From the NCBI RefSeq assembly GCF_043290135.1, contig NW_027464602.1, positions 124,001 to 188,000 of the forward strand: a stretch of 64,000 bases of DNA, given 5' to 3'. This document shows positions 46,604-55,933 of the stretch, in pieces. The notes under the pieces are model-generated. The model made no database searches and was not told where the DNA came from. It saw only the letters and a program-made list of their open reading frames with translations. The translations under genes were made by a program, and so were the position numbers. This stretch comes from Rhipicephalus microplus. Its lineage: Eukaryota; Arthropoda; Arachnida; Ixodida; Ixodidae. How positions within the stretch are numbered: position 1 is the first letter of the stretch; each line of letters opens with the position of its first letter.

Positions 46604-49399
46604 TTACATGGAAGATGTCAAGGCCTGACGGAACGCGTCAGGTTCAGTAATACTGGCGGATGATGTTGACAGAAGATTCCAGTCGCGACATGTGTTAGGA
46701 AGGAAAGACTGGGAAAAGGTGACGGTGTTACTTCGAGGGATATGCACTTTGTGGAGGTGATCTATGCGGGATGATATGAAAGATGCAGGCTGCAATAAGC
46801 GCGATTTTAGAACGTGATTGTGATAGTATATTTTTTGGAACGCGCAAAGGCGAGCGATTTTTCTGCGCATGACAAGTGGAGGGAGATTAAGCCTGACCTT
46901 CATGGCAGTTACACTAGATGTTCGATTATAGCTGCAAAGAATGAAACGTGACGATCGGTTTTGGATTGCCTCTAATTTGTTAACGAGTGTTATATGGCCG
47001 GGATCCCATACACATGCGGCGTACTCCAGTAGAGGACGGATGTAGGTGATGTACAGCTGTTTCTTTAAAAAAGTCGGCGCAACAGGAAAGTTTCGTTTTA
47101 AGTAACCGAGCATGCGATTAGACTTGGATGTGACGTGATTAATGTGGTCGGACCATGATAGCGAGTTAGTAATGTGAACACCAAGATACTTATAAGATCG
47201 GACATATTCAAGAGGGGTTGCGTTCAGGCTGTATGAATAGTTATCGATAGATGTGTGGTTACGTGAAACTCTCATTGCTTTACATTTAGAAATGTTAAGT
47301 TCCATTTTCCAAAGGTTACACCAATGTAAAATGTTGTTTAGGTCTGATTGTAAGGTTTCGTTGTCGTTATGATCAGTAATTTTACGGTAAATGACACAAT
47401 TGTCAGCGAAGAGGCAAATAGGGGAGGATATGTTAGTAGGCAAGTCATTAATATAAATTAAAAATAGTAGTGGGCCTAAAACAGAACCTTGAGGTATGCC
47501 TGAACGCACGGGCACTTCAGAGGAATTAATATCGTTAGTACAAACAAACTGTGTGCGGTTAGAAAGAAATTCTTTTATCCAGTCAAGTAATAACGGGTCT
47601 ATGCTCAAGCAAAGTAATTTTAGTAGGAGCAGTTCATGGTTAACCTTGTCAAAAGCTTTGGCGAAATCTAGGAAAATACAATTAATAGTCGTACCTGAGT
47701 CAAGTGCAGCGTGGAGATCATTAGTAAATAGTATTAGTTGTGTTTCGCAAGAAAAACATTTGCGGAAACCATGCTGAGAGTTATGAAAGAAGTTATTTGA
47801 TTCCAAATGTTTAACGAGGTTTGAGTAAATTATATGCTCCATTAGTTTGCAAGGGACCGATGTGAGAGAAATAGGACGATAATTACGGGGGTTATGTCTT
47901 TCACCAGATTTATGGAGTGGGATCACCTTAGCGGTTTTCCAGTCTTTAGGTAGACAGTTATCTTGGAGCGATTTAGTAAAGAGGCAGCCTAAAATAATGG
48001 AACTGTATTCCTTAGTATTCTGAAGAAATTTAGAGTTAATTGAGTCAACTCCACATGACGATGATCGCTTTAGCTTATCAATTAGTGTCGCAATGCCGGT
48101 TGTATTAAAGGTAATGGGATCCATAGGAAGACAGTCAAGATTCTGTATGCATGGACGATTGTTAATGATGAAGTCGGAGAAAGAAGAAGCGAACGTTTCA
48201 TTCAGTAACGAAGCACAGTGATCTTTTGGGACTGGATTACCAAGTTCATCAACAAGGCAAATAGTTGAGTCCTCTTTCGGCTTAAATGTGTTCCAAAACT
48301 GTTTTGGATTAGCTTGCAACAGTGCTGGTAGTGTGAAGTGAAAGAAATGGTGTTTGGCACTATTGAGAGCGTCATTGTAGGACTTAGCTGCCGTTTTATA
48401 GACAGACCAGCGTTCGGCGCTTTGTAATCGTTTCGCGGCACGAAACAGCCGTGATTTTTTATTCGACAACCTTTTAAGGTGCCTAGAATACCAAGGTGCG
48501 TTAGAATTGCTGTATATAGTTCTTAGAGGGACATGTTGGGCTGTTAGTTCAGCAACCTTTACTTTGAATGACTGCCATAGTATTTCAACGGGTTTGTGAG
48601 AATAATCTAAAAGAAATTCATCGAGAAAAGAGCAGAGACTGGAGTTTATAGCTTCAAAGTCTGCTTTGCTGTAGTCTCTTATCTGTTTCAACTGTCTACG
48701 TGGGTTTGGTGCAGGAAGGCTAATGGTAAAGTGAAGTATGTCATGATCGCTTAAGCCAGGGGTGTGTGTTACAGAAGAAGCGATATCAGGAACTGATGTT
48801 AGTATCAGGTCAAGTAATGACGCTGTGGTGGGCGTTACACGTGTTGGCCGAGTTACCAACTGAGACAGATTAAAGTCCAGGCATGCATGAATAAAAGCGA
48901 TAGCTTCCGCGGATGATGAAATGGAGGACAGGTAAGGTTCTGGCCACTGAATATGTGGAAAATTGAAATCACCAGCAAGAAAGACGGGCACAGCAGGAAA
49001 CTTGACAGTGATTTCATTCACCGAGTCATGAAACGCCTCAGAAAAACCACTGGCACAACTTGGAGGACGATAACAGGCACCAAAAATTATTTTCTTGAAG
49101 TTGATTGTTAGACAGCACCAAATTATTTCCAAGCTACTCACAGTTGAAATTAGGAAACTCTCGAAGGTTTCATTTACAGCAATCAAAACACCACCACCAA
49201 TCCTCTCGTCACGGTCACGTCGGTACACAACAAACTTTTTGTTGCAATAAAACAGCTCGTTGTTTTTTATTTCGTTTGACAACCAAGTTTCACTTAATAT
49301 AACAACATCTGCTTCCGAATCGTTGATTAGAGCACTGAGACTCTCTTTTTTATTACTAAGGCTTCGGATGTTGGTATACAGAACAGGTATAGGAAACAA
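46604..49399 (-). CDS. Retrotransposon ORF2: APE endonuclease + reverse transcriptase (copy 1), RT motif C = FADN
   Basis: A 931-codon open frame counted from a TTG at 49399; no ATG occurs before codon 426. Endonuclease (1-225) residues all look present: Asn10 (TNIRS), Glu37 (SETWL), Tyr110 (ACYRPP), Asp144/Asn146 (GDFN), Asp197 (LLDLIL) and Asp218-His219 (LSDHD). Reverse transcriptase (about 485-745) shows NYRPISL (506-512), motif A FLDFAKAFD with Asp578, GIPQGSVLGPLLFLIYINDL (634-653), motif C FADN (664-667) and YKYLG (737-741). The C-terminal part continues to Met931 without RNase H. The second motif C Asp is Asn667 (AAT at 47399-47401), expected to abolish polymerisation. The frame runs without a break back to the ORF1 stop codon, eight codons upstream of the TTG, so it may be made by stop readthrough. 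Confidence 0.88.
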   Translation of the reverse strand: MFPIPVLYTNIRSLSNKKESLSALINDSEADVVILSETWLSNEIKNNELFYCNKKFVVYRRDRDERIGGGVLIAVNETFESFLISTVSSLEIIWCCLTINFKKIIFGACYRPPSCASGFSEAFHDSVNEITVKFPAVPVFLAGDFNFPHIQWPEPYLSSISSSAEAIAFIHACLDFNLSQLVTRPTRVTPTTASLLDLILTSVPDIASSVTHTPGLSDHDILHFTISLPAPNPRRQLKQIRDYSKADFEAINSSLCSFLDEFLLDYSHKPVEILWQSFKVKVAELTAQHVPLRTIYSNSNAPWYSRHLKRLSNKKSRLFRAAKRLQSAERWSVYKTAAKSYNDALNSAKHHFFHFTLPALLQANPKQFWNTFKPKEDSTICLVDELGNPVPKDHCASLLNETFASSFSDFIINNRPCIQNLDCLPMDPITFNTTGIATLIDKLKRSSSCGVDSINSKFLQNTKEYSSIILGCLFTKSLQDNCLPKDWKTAKVIPLHKSGERHNPRNYRPISLTSVPCKLMEHIIYSNLVKHLESNNFFHNSQHGFRKCFSCETQLILFTNDLHAALDSGTTINCIFLDFAKAFDKVNHELLLLKLLCLSIDPLLLDWIKEFLSNRTQFVCTNDINSSEVPVRSGIPQGSVLGPLLFLIYINDLPTNISSPICLFADNCVIYRKITDHNDNETLQSDLNNILHWCNLWKMELNISKCKAMRVSRNHTSIDNYSYSLNATPLEYVRSYKYLGVHITNSLSWSDHINHVTSKSNRMLGYLKRNFPVAPTFLKKQLYITYIRPLLEYAACVWDPGHITLVNKLEAIQNRSSRFILCSYNRTSSVTAMKVRLNLPPLVMRRKIARLCAFQKIYYHNHVLKSRLLQPASFISSRIDHLHKVHIPRSNTVTFSQSFLPNTCRDWNLLSTSSASITEPDAFRQALTSSM

Positions 49400-49423
49400 A
49401 ACGGCACCACCCCTCGCGGTATC

Positions 49424-50746
49424 CTATTTTTTTGTGGCTTGCGTTCTACTAGAGCGCGTTAACCTAGGCGAGAGAGGGGCATTCTGACAAGAGCGGGAAG
49501 TTGACGTAGGCTTACACATATTGTCTGAAGGTACTTCGCGAACACGCTCATGCACACTGTCTTCGCCTGGATCGTAAATATAGCACTTACCACCTGCGAG
49601 AAGTTTGTTGTGGGTTAACTTAGTGGTTATGTTAAGCGTTTTGCTGAACTCGCTCAGTTTTTTCCGGGCAGTGCGCGTAGCGAGTGAATAGTCTTGCTTT
49701 ATACTTAGTTCAGTTCCAGAAAGCAGAGAGCGCTTTGAGAAAACTAAATCTTTACTTTTGTCCGCAGCAAACTTAGCAATAATGGGTCTGTTACTCCCTG
49801 CTTTGTATCGTCCCAACCTATGGGCACGTACAATACTATCTGACGAAAGCTGCAGCTGTAGACTATCCGATGCAAGCGCGATAATTTTTGCTGATGATCG
49901 CTCCCAGTTTTCCAGAGGATCATCTGCAATGCCAAAGAATAGCAGGTTGTCCCGCCTAGAACGATCTTCAGCATCTTCAAGTCTAGCGCGCAATGTGGTT
50001 AGTTCTTTTTGCATTGTAGTTACACATTCACGTGTGCGGCAGACGTCTCCCTGAAATCCCTCGAAACAAGCTCTTTGTTGTTCCACTGACTGCAAGCGCT
50101 CATTAATGCCCGATACAGTGGACACCAAAGAAGTGTGGGCAGCTTTAAGGTCGTCTATTGCTTGCGCAATGTTGCTTTGGTTTGCCTCAATTCGAATGCA
50201 TCGAGCATTTGTTTCTTTCACCATTTTAAGTATTTCATCAGTAGGACCGGGATTTTGCTCGACGTCTCCGCACAACGCCAAAAACAAGGCACAGAAAGGT
50301 TCAAGCAGGACGCTGGGGCATGGAAGCACAACGACGAATCGGTTGTCCGATCGTAAAGATTTAAGAGGTGGTAATGAACTGCAACTAACCTGCGCAATGA
50401 TGAACAAGAAACGTGAGTGCCACATTTTGGTTGTGCGTCCATGCCCACTGGCGATAAGATCCGTTAGATGGGCTTTTAAAGGGTCCGGTAGGCGTGTTGT
50501 CGATGTTGCTGTGGCTGTGACACTCCGGGGAAAGGTGAACTGTGGGAAATTGTACATGGCATCGCTATCGGTCCTCAGCAACTGTGGTTGTGCGCCATGA
50601 ATACACCAGCCAGGGGCGTTGCCTGAAGATCCCTTGTCGAAACCACCATCAGTCGAGTCCGTGGACGCGGCGCCGTCCGTGCAGTCGGCAAATCCAGCGA
50701 AACCAAGAAGCTGCGCAATGATGAACAAGAAACGTGAGTGCCACAT
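49424..50746 (-). CDS. Retrotransposon ORF1 protein with 2A-like motif (copy 1)
   Basis: 440 codons. In order: a leader beginning MWHSRFLFIIAQ (1-12); an acidic, Ser/Thr/Gly-rich stretch (20-60); a second copy of the leader motif starting at Met108; a hydrophobic segment (about 137-159); the 2A-like motif DVEQNPGP (161-168), with the ribosome-skipping point between Gly167 and Pro168; a helical, coiled-coil-like region (170-262); and an RRM-like ORF1p domain starting at about 263 (RSRRDNLLFFGI) with the conserved RAHRLG and IIAKF segments; then a basic Ser-rich tail. ORF1 proteins of this type bind element RNA and form the RNP. If translation starts at Met108 (codon at 50423-50425) the product is 333 aa and the leader resembles a signal peptide before 2A. 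The frame ends in TAG at 49424-49426, in phase with ORF2. Confidence 0.85.
   Translation of the reverse strand: MWHSRFLFIIAQLLGFAGFADCTDGAASTDSTDGGFDKGSSGNAPGWCIHGAQPQLLRTDSDAMYNFPQFTFPRSVTATATSTTRLPDPLKAHLTDLIASGHGRTTKMWHSRFLFIIAQVSCSSLPPLKSLRSDNRFVVVLPCPSVLLEPFCALFLALCGDVEQNPGPTDEILKMVKETNARCIRIEANQSNIAQAIDDLKAAHTSLVSTVSGINERLQSVEQQRACFEGFQGDVCRTRECVTTMQKELTTLRARLEDAEDRSRRDNLLFFGIADDPLENWERSSAKIIALASDSLQLQLSSDSIVRAHRLGRYKAGSNRPIIAKFAADKSKDLVFSKRSLLSGTELSIKQDYSLATRTARKKLSEFSKTLNITTKLTHNKLLAGGKCYIYDPGEDSVHERVREVPSDNMCKPTSTSRSCQNAPLSPRLTRSSRTQATKK
50243..50266 (-). other. 2A-like ribosome-skipping motif DVEQNPGP (copy 1)
   Basis: Codons GAC GTC GAG CAA AAT CCC GGT CCT encode D-V-E-Q-N-P-G-P, matching the DxExNPGP consensus of 2A peptides exactly. 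It follows a hydrophobic stretch ending LFLALCG. 2A-like motifs are known in several non-LTR retrotransposons and make the ribosome release the upstream peptide at the Gly-Pro bond while continuing translation. Activity here is inferred. Confidence 0.85.
50390..50449 (-). repeat. Inner copy of 60 bp 5' direct repeat, ending at a splice-donor-like site (copy 1)
   Basis: These 60 bp repeat those at 50711-50770 with two mismatches in view and a 321 bp shift. The segment spans AGTGGGCATGGACGCAC, the AAAATGTGGCACTC start context and ends in GCGCAG. The next bases are GTTAGT (50389-50384), giving CAG|GTTAGT, a good match to a 5' splice site. Homology with the outer copy stops exactly at this point. 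Confidence 0.7.
50473..50480 (-). promoter_or_regulatory. TATA-like TTTAAAAG upstream of inner 5' repeat (copy 1)
   Basis: TTTAAAAG on the minus strand lies 21-28 nt upstream of position 50452, which corresponds to the element's actual 5' end (50773) in the outer repeat. That is near Pol II TATA spacing. A transcript from here would start ORF1 at Met108. The assignment is inference from spacing and composition only. Confidence 0.3.
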
Positions 50747-50770
50747 TTTGGCTGTGCGTCCATGCCCACT
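50711..50770 (-). repeat. Outer copy of 60 bp 5' direct repeat at the element's 5' end (copy 1)
   Basis: It lies 3 bp inside the element's 5' boundary (50773) and carries the first ORF1 ATG (50746-50744). After GCGCAG the sequence continues CTTCTTGGTTTC instead of GTTAGT. An out-of-frame ATG in GGGCATGGAC precedes the ORF1 ATG in both copies of the repeat. Confidence 0.7.
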
Positions 50771-52099
50771 TGGCCTGCTCCACTCTTACCACCATTAGAA
50801 CATATCTTCAAAGCTATCTGCCCAAAGAAAAAAAAAGCGCCGCACCACCAACGGGTGGACTCGAACCTCCAACTTTCCGGTTAACAGCCGATCACGCTAG
50901 CCAATTGCGCCACGGAGACAGTCCTGCTCCACTCTCACCACCATCAGAACTTATCTTCAAAGCTATCAGCACAAAGAAAAAAAAAGCGCCCCAGCATCAC
51001 CGGGTGGGCTCGAACCTCCAACCTTTCGTTTAACAGCCGATTGCGCTAGCCAATTGCGCCACGAAGACAGTCCTGCTCCACTCTCACCACCATCAGAACA
51101 TATCTTCAAAGCTATTACCGCAAAGAAAAAAGCAACACACCACTCCCGGAAGGGCTCGAAACTCCAACCTTTCGGTTAACAGCCGATCACGCTAGCCAAT
51201 TGCCCCACGGAGACAGTCGTGCTCCACTCTAACCACCGTCAGAACATTTCATCAGAGCTATCACCCCAAAGAAAAAAAAGCGCCGCACCACCACCGGTTG
51301 CGCTCGAACCTCCAACCTTTCGTTTAACAGCCGATCGCGCTAGCCAATTGCGCCACGAAGACAGTCCTGCTCCACTCTCACCACCATCAGAACATATCTT
51401 CAAAGCTATTACCGCAAAGAAAAAAGCAACACACCACTCCCGGAAGGGCTCGAAACTCCAACCTTTCGGTTAACAGCCGATCGCGCTAGCCCATTGCGCT
51501 ACGGATGCAGTCTTGCTCGACTCTCACCATCATCAGAACTTATCTTCAAAGCTATCAGCGCAAGGAAAAAAAGCGCTGCACCACCACCAGGTGGGCTCGA
51601 ACCTCCAACCTTTCGGTTAACAGCCGATCGCGCTAGCCCATTGCGCCACGGAGACAGTCTTGCTCCACTCTCACCACCATCAGAACATATCTTCAAAGCT
51701 ATCAGCGCAAAGAAAAAAGCAACACACCACTCCCGGGAGGGCTCGAAACTCCAACCTTTCGGTCAACAGCCGATTGCGCTAGCCAATTGCGCCACGGAGA
51801 CAGTACTGCTCCACTCTCACCACCATCAGAACATATCTTCAAAGCTATCAGCCCAAAGAAAAAAAAGCGCCATACCACCACCGGGTGGGCTCGAACCTCC
51901 GACCTTTTGGTTAACAGCCCATCGCGCTAGCCAATTGCGCCATGGAGACAGTCCTGCACCACTCTCACCACCATCACAACATATCTTCAAAGCTATCAGC
52001 CCAAAGAAAAAAAAGCGCCGCACCACCCCCGGGTGGGCTCGAACCTCCAACTTTTCGGTTAACAGCCGATCACGCTAGCCAATTGCGCCACGGAGACAG

Positions 52100-55000
52100 T
52101 CCTGCTTCACTCTCACCACCATCAGAACGTATCTTCAAAGCTATCAGCCCAAAGAAAAAAAAGCGCCGCACCACCACCGGGTGGGCTCGAACATCCAACC
52201 TTTCGGTAAACAGCTGATCGCGCTAGCCAATTGCCCCACGGAGACAGTCGTGCTCCACTCTCACCACCATCAGAACATATCTTCAAAGCTATCAGCGCAA
52301 AGAAAAAAGCAACACACCACCACCCGGTGGGCTCGAACCTCCGACCTTTTGGTTAACAGCCCATCGCGCTAGCCAATTGCGCCATGGAGACAGTCCTGCA
52401 CCACTCTCACCACCATCACAACATATCTTCAAAGCTATCAGCCCAAAGAAAAAAAAGCGCCGCACCACCACCGGGTGGGCTCGAACATCCAACCTTTCGG
52501 TTAACAGCCGATCGCGCTAGCCCATTGCGCTACGGAGGCAGTCTTGCTCCACTCTCACCATCGTCAGAACATATCTTCAAAGCTATCAGCGCAAGGAAAA
52601 AAAAAGCGCTGCACCACCACCAGGTGGGCTCGAACCTCCAACCTTTCGGTTAACAGCCGATCGCGCTAGCCAATTGCGCCACGGAGACAGTCTTGCTCCA
52701 CTCTCACCACCATCAGAACATATCTTCAATGCTATCAGCGCAAAGAAAAAAGCAACACACCACTCCCGGGAGGGCTCGAAACTCCAACTTTTCGGTTAAC
52801 AGCCGATCGCGCTAGCCCATTGCGCTACGGAGGCAGTCTTGCTCCACTCTCACCATCATCAGAACATATCTTCAAAGCTATCAGCGCAAGGAAAAAAAAA
52901 AGCGCTGCACCACCACCAGGTGGGCTCGAACCTCCAACCTTTCGGTTAACAGCCGATCGCGCTAGCCAATTGCGCCACGGAGACAGTCTTGCTCCACTCT
53001 CACCACCATCAGAACATATCTTCAATGCTATCAGCGCAAAGAAAAAAGCAACACACCACCACCCGGTGGGCTCGAACCTCCGACCTTTTGGTTAACAGCC
53101 CATCGCGCTAGCCAATTGCGCCATGGAGACAGTCCTGCACCACTCTCACCACCATCACAACATATCTTCAAAGCTATCAGCCCAAAGAAAAAAAAGCGCC
53201 GCACCACCAGCGGGTGGGCTCGAACATCCAACCTTTCGGTTAACAGCCGATCGCGCTAGCCAATTGCCCCACGGAGACAGTCGTGCTCCACTCTCACCAC
53301 CGTCAGAACATTTCTTCAGAGCTATCACCCCAAAGAAAAAAAAAGCGCCGCACCACCACCGGTTGCGCTCGAACCTCCAACCTTTCGGTTAACAGCCGAT
53401 CGCGCTAGCCAATTGCGCCAAGAAGACAGTCCTGCTCCACTCTCACCACCATCAGAACATATCTTCAAAGCTATTACCGCAAAGAAAAAAGCAACACACC
53501 ACTCCCGGGAGGGCTCGAAACTCCAACCTTTCGGTCAACAGCCGATCGCGCTAGCCAATTGCGCCACGGAGACAGTACTGCTCCACTCTCACCACCATCA
53601 GAACATATCTTCAAAGCTATCAGCCTAAAGAAAAAAAAGCGCCATACCACCGGGTGGGCTCGAACCTCCGACCTTTTGATTAACAGCCCATCGCGCTAGC
53701 CAATTGCGCCATGGAGACAGTCCTGCACCACTCTCACCACCATCAGAACATATCTTCAAAGCTATCAGCCCAAAGAAAAAAAAGCGCCGCACCACCACCG
53801 GGTGGGCTCGAACCTCCAACTTTTCGGTTAACGGCCGATCACGCTAGCCAATTGCGCCACGGAGACAGTCCTGCTTCACTCTCACCACCATCAGAACATA
53901 TCTTCAAAGCTATCAGCACAAAGAAAAAAAAAGCGCCCCAGCATCACCGGGTGGGCTCGAACCTCCAACTTTTCGGTTAACAGCCGATCACGCTAGCCAA
54001 TTGCGCCACGGAGACAGTCCTGCTTCACTCTCACCACCATCAGAACGTATCTTCAAAGCTATCAGCCCAAAGAAAAAAAAGCGCCGCACCACCACCGGGT
54101 GGGCTCGAACATCCAACCTTTCGGTAAACAGCTGATCGCGCTAGCCAATTGCCCCACGGAGACAGTCGTGCTCCACTCTCACCACCATCAGAACATATCT
54201 TCAAAGCTATCAGCGCAAAGAAAAAAGCAACACACCACCACCCGGTGGGCTCGAACCTCCGACCTTTTGGTTAACAGCCCATCGCGCTAGCCAATTGCGC
54301 CATGGAGACAGTCCTGCACCACTCTCACCACCATCACAACATATCTTCAAAGCTATCAGCCCAAAGAAAAAAAAGCGCCGCACCACCACCGGGTGGGCTC
54401 GAACATCCAACCTTTCGGTTAACAGCCGATCGCGCTAGCCAATTGCCCCACGGAGACAGCCGTGCTCCACTCTCACCACCGTCAGAACATTTCTTCAGAG
54501 CTATCACCCCAAAGAAAAAAAAAGCGCCGCACCACCACCGGTTGCGCTCGAACCTCCAACCTTTCGGTTAACAGCCGATCGCGCTAGCCAATTGCGCCAA
54601 GAAGACAGTCCTGCTCCACTCTCACCACCATCAGAACATATCTTCAAAGCTATTACCGCAAAGAAAAAAGCAACACACCACTCCCGGGAGGGCTCGAAAC
54701 TCCAACTTTTCGGTTAACAGCCGATCGCGCTAGCCCATTGCGCTACGGAGGCAGTCTTGCTCCACTCTCACCATCATCAGAACATATCTTCAAAGCTATC
54801 AGCGCAAGGAAAAAAAAGCGCTGCACCACCACCAGGTGGGCTCGAACCTCCAACCTTTCGGTTAACAGCCGATCGCGCTAGCCAATTGCGCCACGGAGAC
54901 AGTCTTGCTCCACTCTCACCACCATCAGAACATATCTTCAATGCTATCAGCGCAAAGAAAAAAGCAACACACCACCACCCGGTGGGCTCGAACCTCCGAC

Positions 55001-55306
55001 CTTTTGGTTAACAGCCCATCGCGCTAGCCAATTGCGCCATGGAGACAGTCCTGCACCACTCTCACCACCATCACAACATATCTTCAAAGCTATCAGCCCA
55101 AAGAAAAAAAAGCGCCGCACCACCAGCGGGTGGGCTCGAACATCCAACCTTTCGGTTAACAGCCGATCGCGCTAGCCAATTGCCCCACGGAGACAGTCGT
55201 GCTCCACTCTCACCACCGTCAGAACATTTCTTCAGAGCTATCACCCCAAAGAAAAAAAAAGCGCCGCACCACCACCGGTTGCGCTCGAACCTCCAACCTT
55301 TCGGTT
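52100..55306. repeat. ~1,917 bp higher-order repeat between the retrotransposon copies
   Basis: 52100-53390 matches 54017-55306 with a shift of 1,916-1,918 bp. Marks are ggtaaacagctg (52205 and 54123), ttcaatgctatc (53025 and 54939) and the accaccagcggg units. A related block lies at 44160-45235, with a 10,111 bp shift to 54271-55346. Confidence 0.65.
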
Positions 55307-55859
55307 AACAGCCGATCGCGCTAGCCAATTGCGCCAAGAAGACAGTCCTGCTCCACTCTCACCACCATCAGAACATATCTTCAAAGCTATCAGCCCAAAG
55401 AAAAAAAAGCAACACACCACTCCCGGGAGGGCTCGAAACTCCAACCTTTCGGTCAACAGCCGATCGCGCTAGCCAATTGCGCCACGGAGACAGTACTGCT
55501 CCACTCTCACCACCATCAGAACATATCTTCAAAGCTATCAGCCTAAAGAAAAAAAAGCGCCATACCACCGGGTGGGCTCGAACCTCCGACCTTTTGATTA
55601 ACAGCCCATCGCGCTAGCCAATTGCGCCATGGAGACAGTCCTGCACCACTCTCACCACCATCAGAACATATCTTCAAAGCTATCAGCCCAAAGAAAAAAA
55701 AGCGCCGCACCACCACCGGGTGGGCTCGAACCTCCAACTTTTCGGTTAACGGCCGATCACGCTAGCCAATTGCGCTACGGAGGCAGTCTTGCTCCACTCT
55801 CACCATCATCAGAACATATCTTCAAAGCTATCAGCGCAAGGAAAAAAAAAGCGCCCCAG

Positions 55860-55933
55860 CATCACCGGGTGGGCTCGAACTTCCAACCTTTCGGTTACCA
55901 GCCGATCGCGCTAGCCAACTGCGCCAAGGAGAC
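55860..55933 (-). tRNA. tRNA-like unit with anticodon switched to GGU (Thr)
   Basis: The anticodon loop is CTGGTAA, giving GGT (Thr) from GTT by T35-to-G. The unit is otherwise subtype D. The same plus-strand ggttaccagcc occurs at about 39448 (in another subtype), 63348 and 63938. The family fold defects apply, so decoding function is doubtful. Confidence 0.55.

Larger units (their letters stand above)
46271..50773 (-). mobile_element. Non-LTR retrotransposon (LINE, CR1/L2/Jockey-like), copy 1
   Basis: The element of about 4.5 kb is read right to left: a 27 nt leader, ORF1 (50746-49424), ORF2 (49399-46604), a 3' UTR of about 330 nt, and a short AAAG-type tail (plus strand tctttctttctttcttt at 46271-46287). 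It interrupts one array unit exactly. The unit reads ...gacagtcct | element | cctgctcc..., leaving at most a 3 bp target duplication (cct at 46268-46270 and 50774-50776). There are no LTRs, no integrase and no RNase H. The short microsatellite tail, near absence of a target duplication, and APE-endonuclease plus RT order fit the CR1/L2/Jockey assemblage; I cannot place the clade more finely. It looks nearly full length but carries an RT active-site change and a stop between ORFs. Confidence 0.9.
45245..52268. repeat. 7.02 kb segmental duplication, copy 1 (contains retrotransposon)
   Basis: This segment matches 55946-62969 at a constant shift of 10,701 bp without any indel seen. It includes about 1 kb of array, the whole retrotransposon and about 1.5 kb of array. 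About ten substitutions were noticed across 7 kb, roughly 0.1-0.2%. Both retrotransposon-array junctions are identical in the two copies, so the element was duplicated by the host, not inserted twice. Confidence 0.9.

Noticed and set aside
47496..47777. Plus-strand open frames opposite the LINE ORFs (e.g. 47496-47777, 49105-49302, 50106-50600 and copy 2 equivalents)
   Set aside because: They are antisense shadows of well-supported ORF1/ORF2 frames and show no recognisable domain.
50575..50811. Alternative 78-codon frame from the upstream ATG in GGGCATGGAC
   Set aside because: It overlaps the ORF1 start in another frame and extends into the array; the same ATG occurs in both 5' repeats. At most an upstream ORF.
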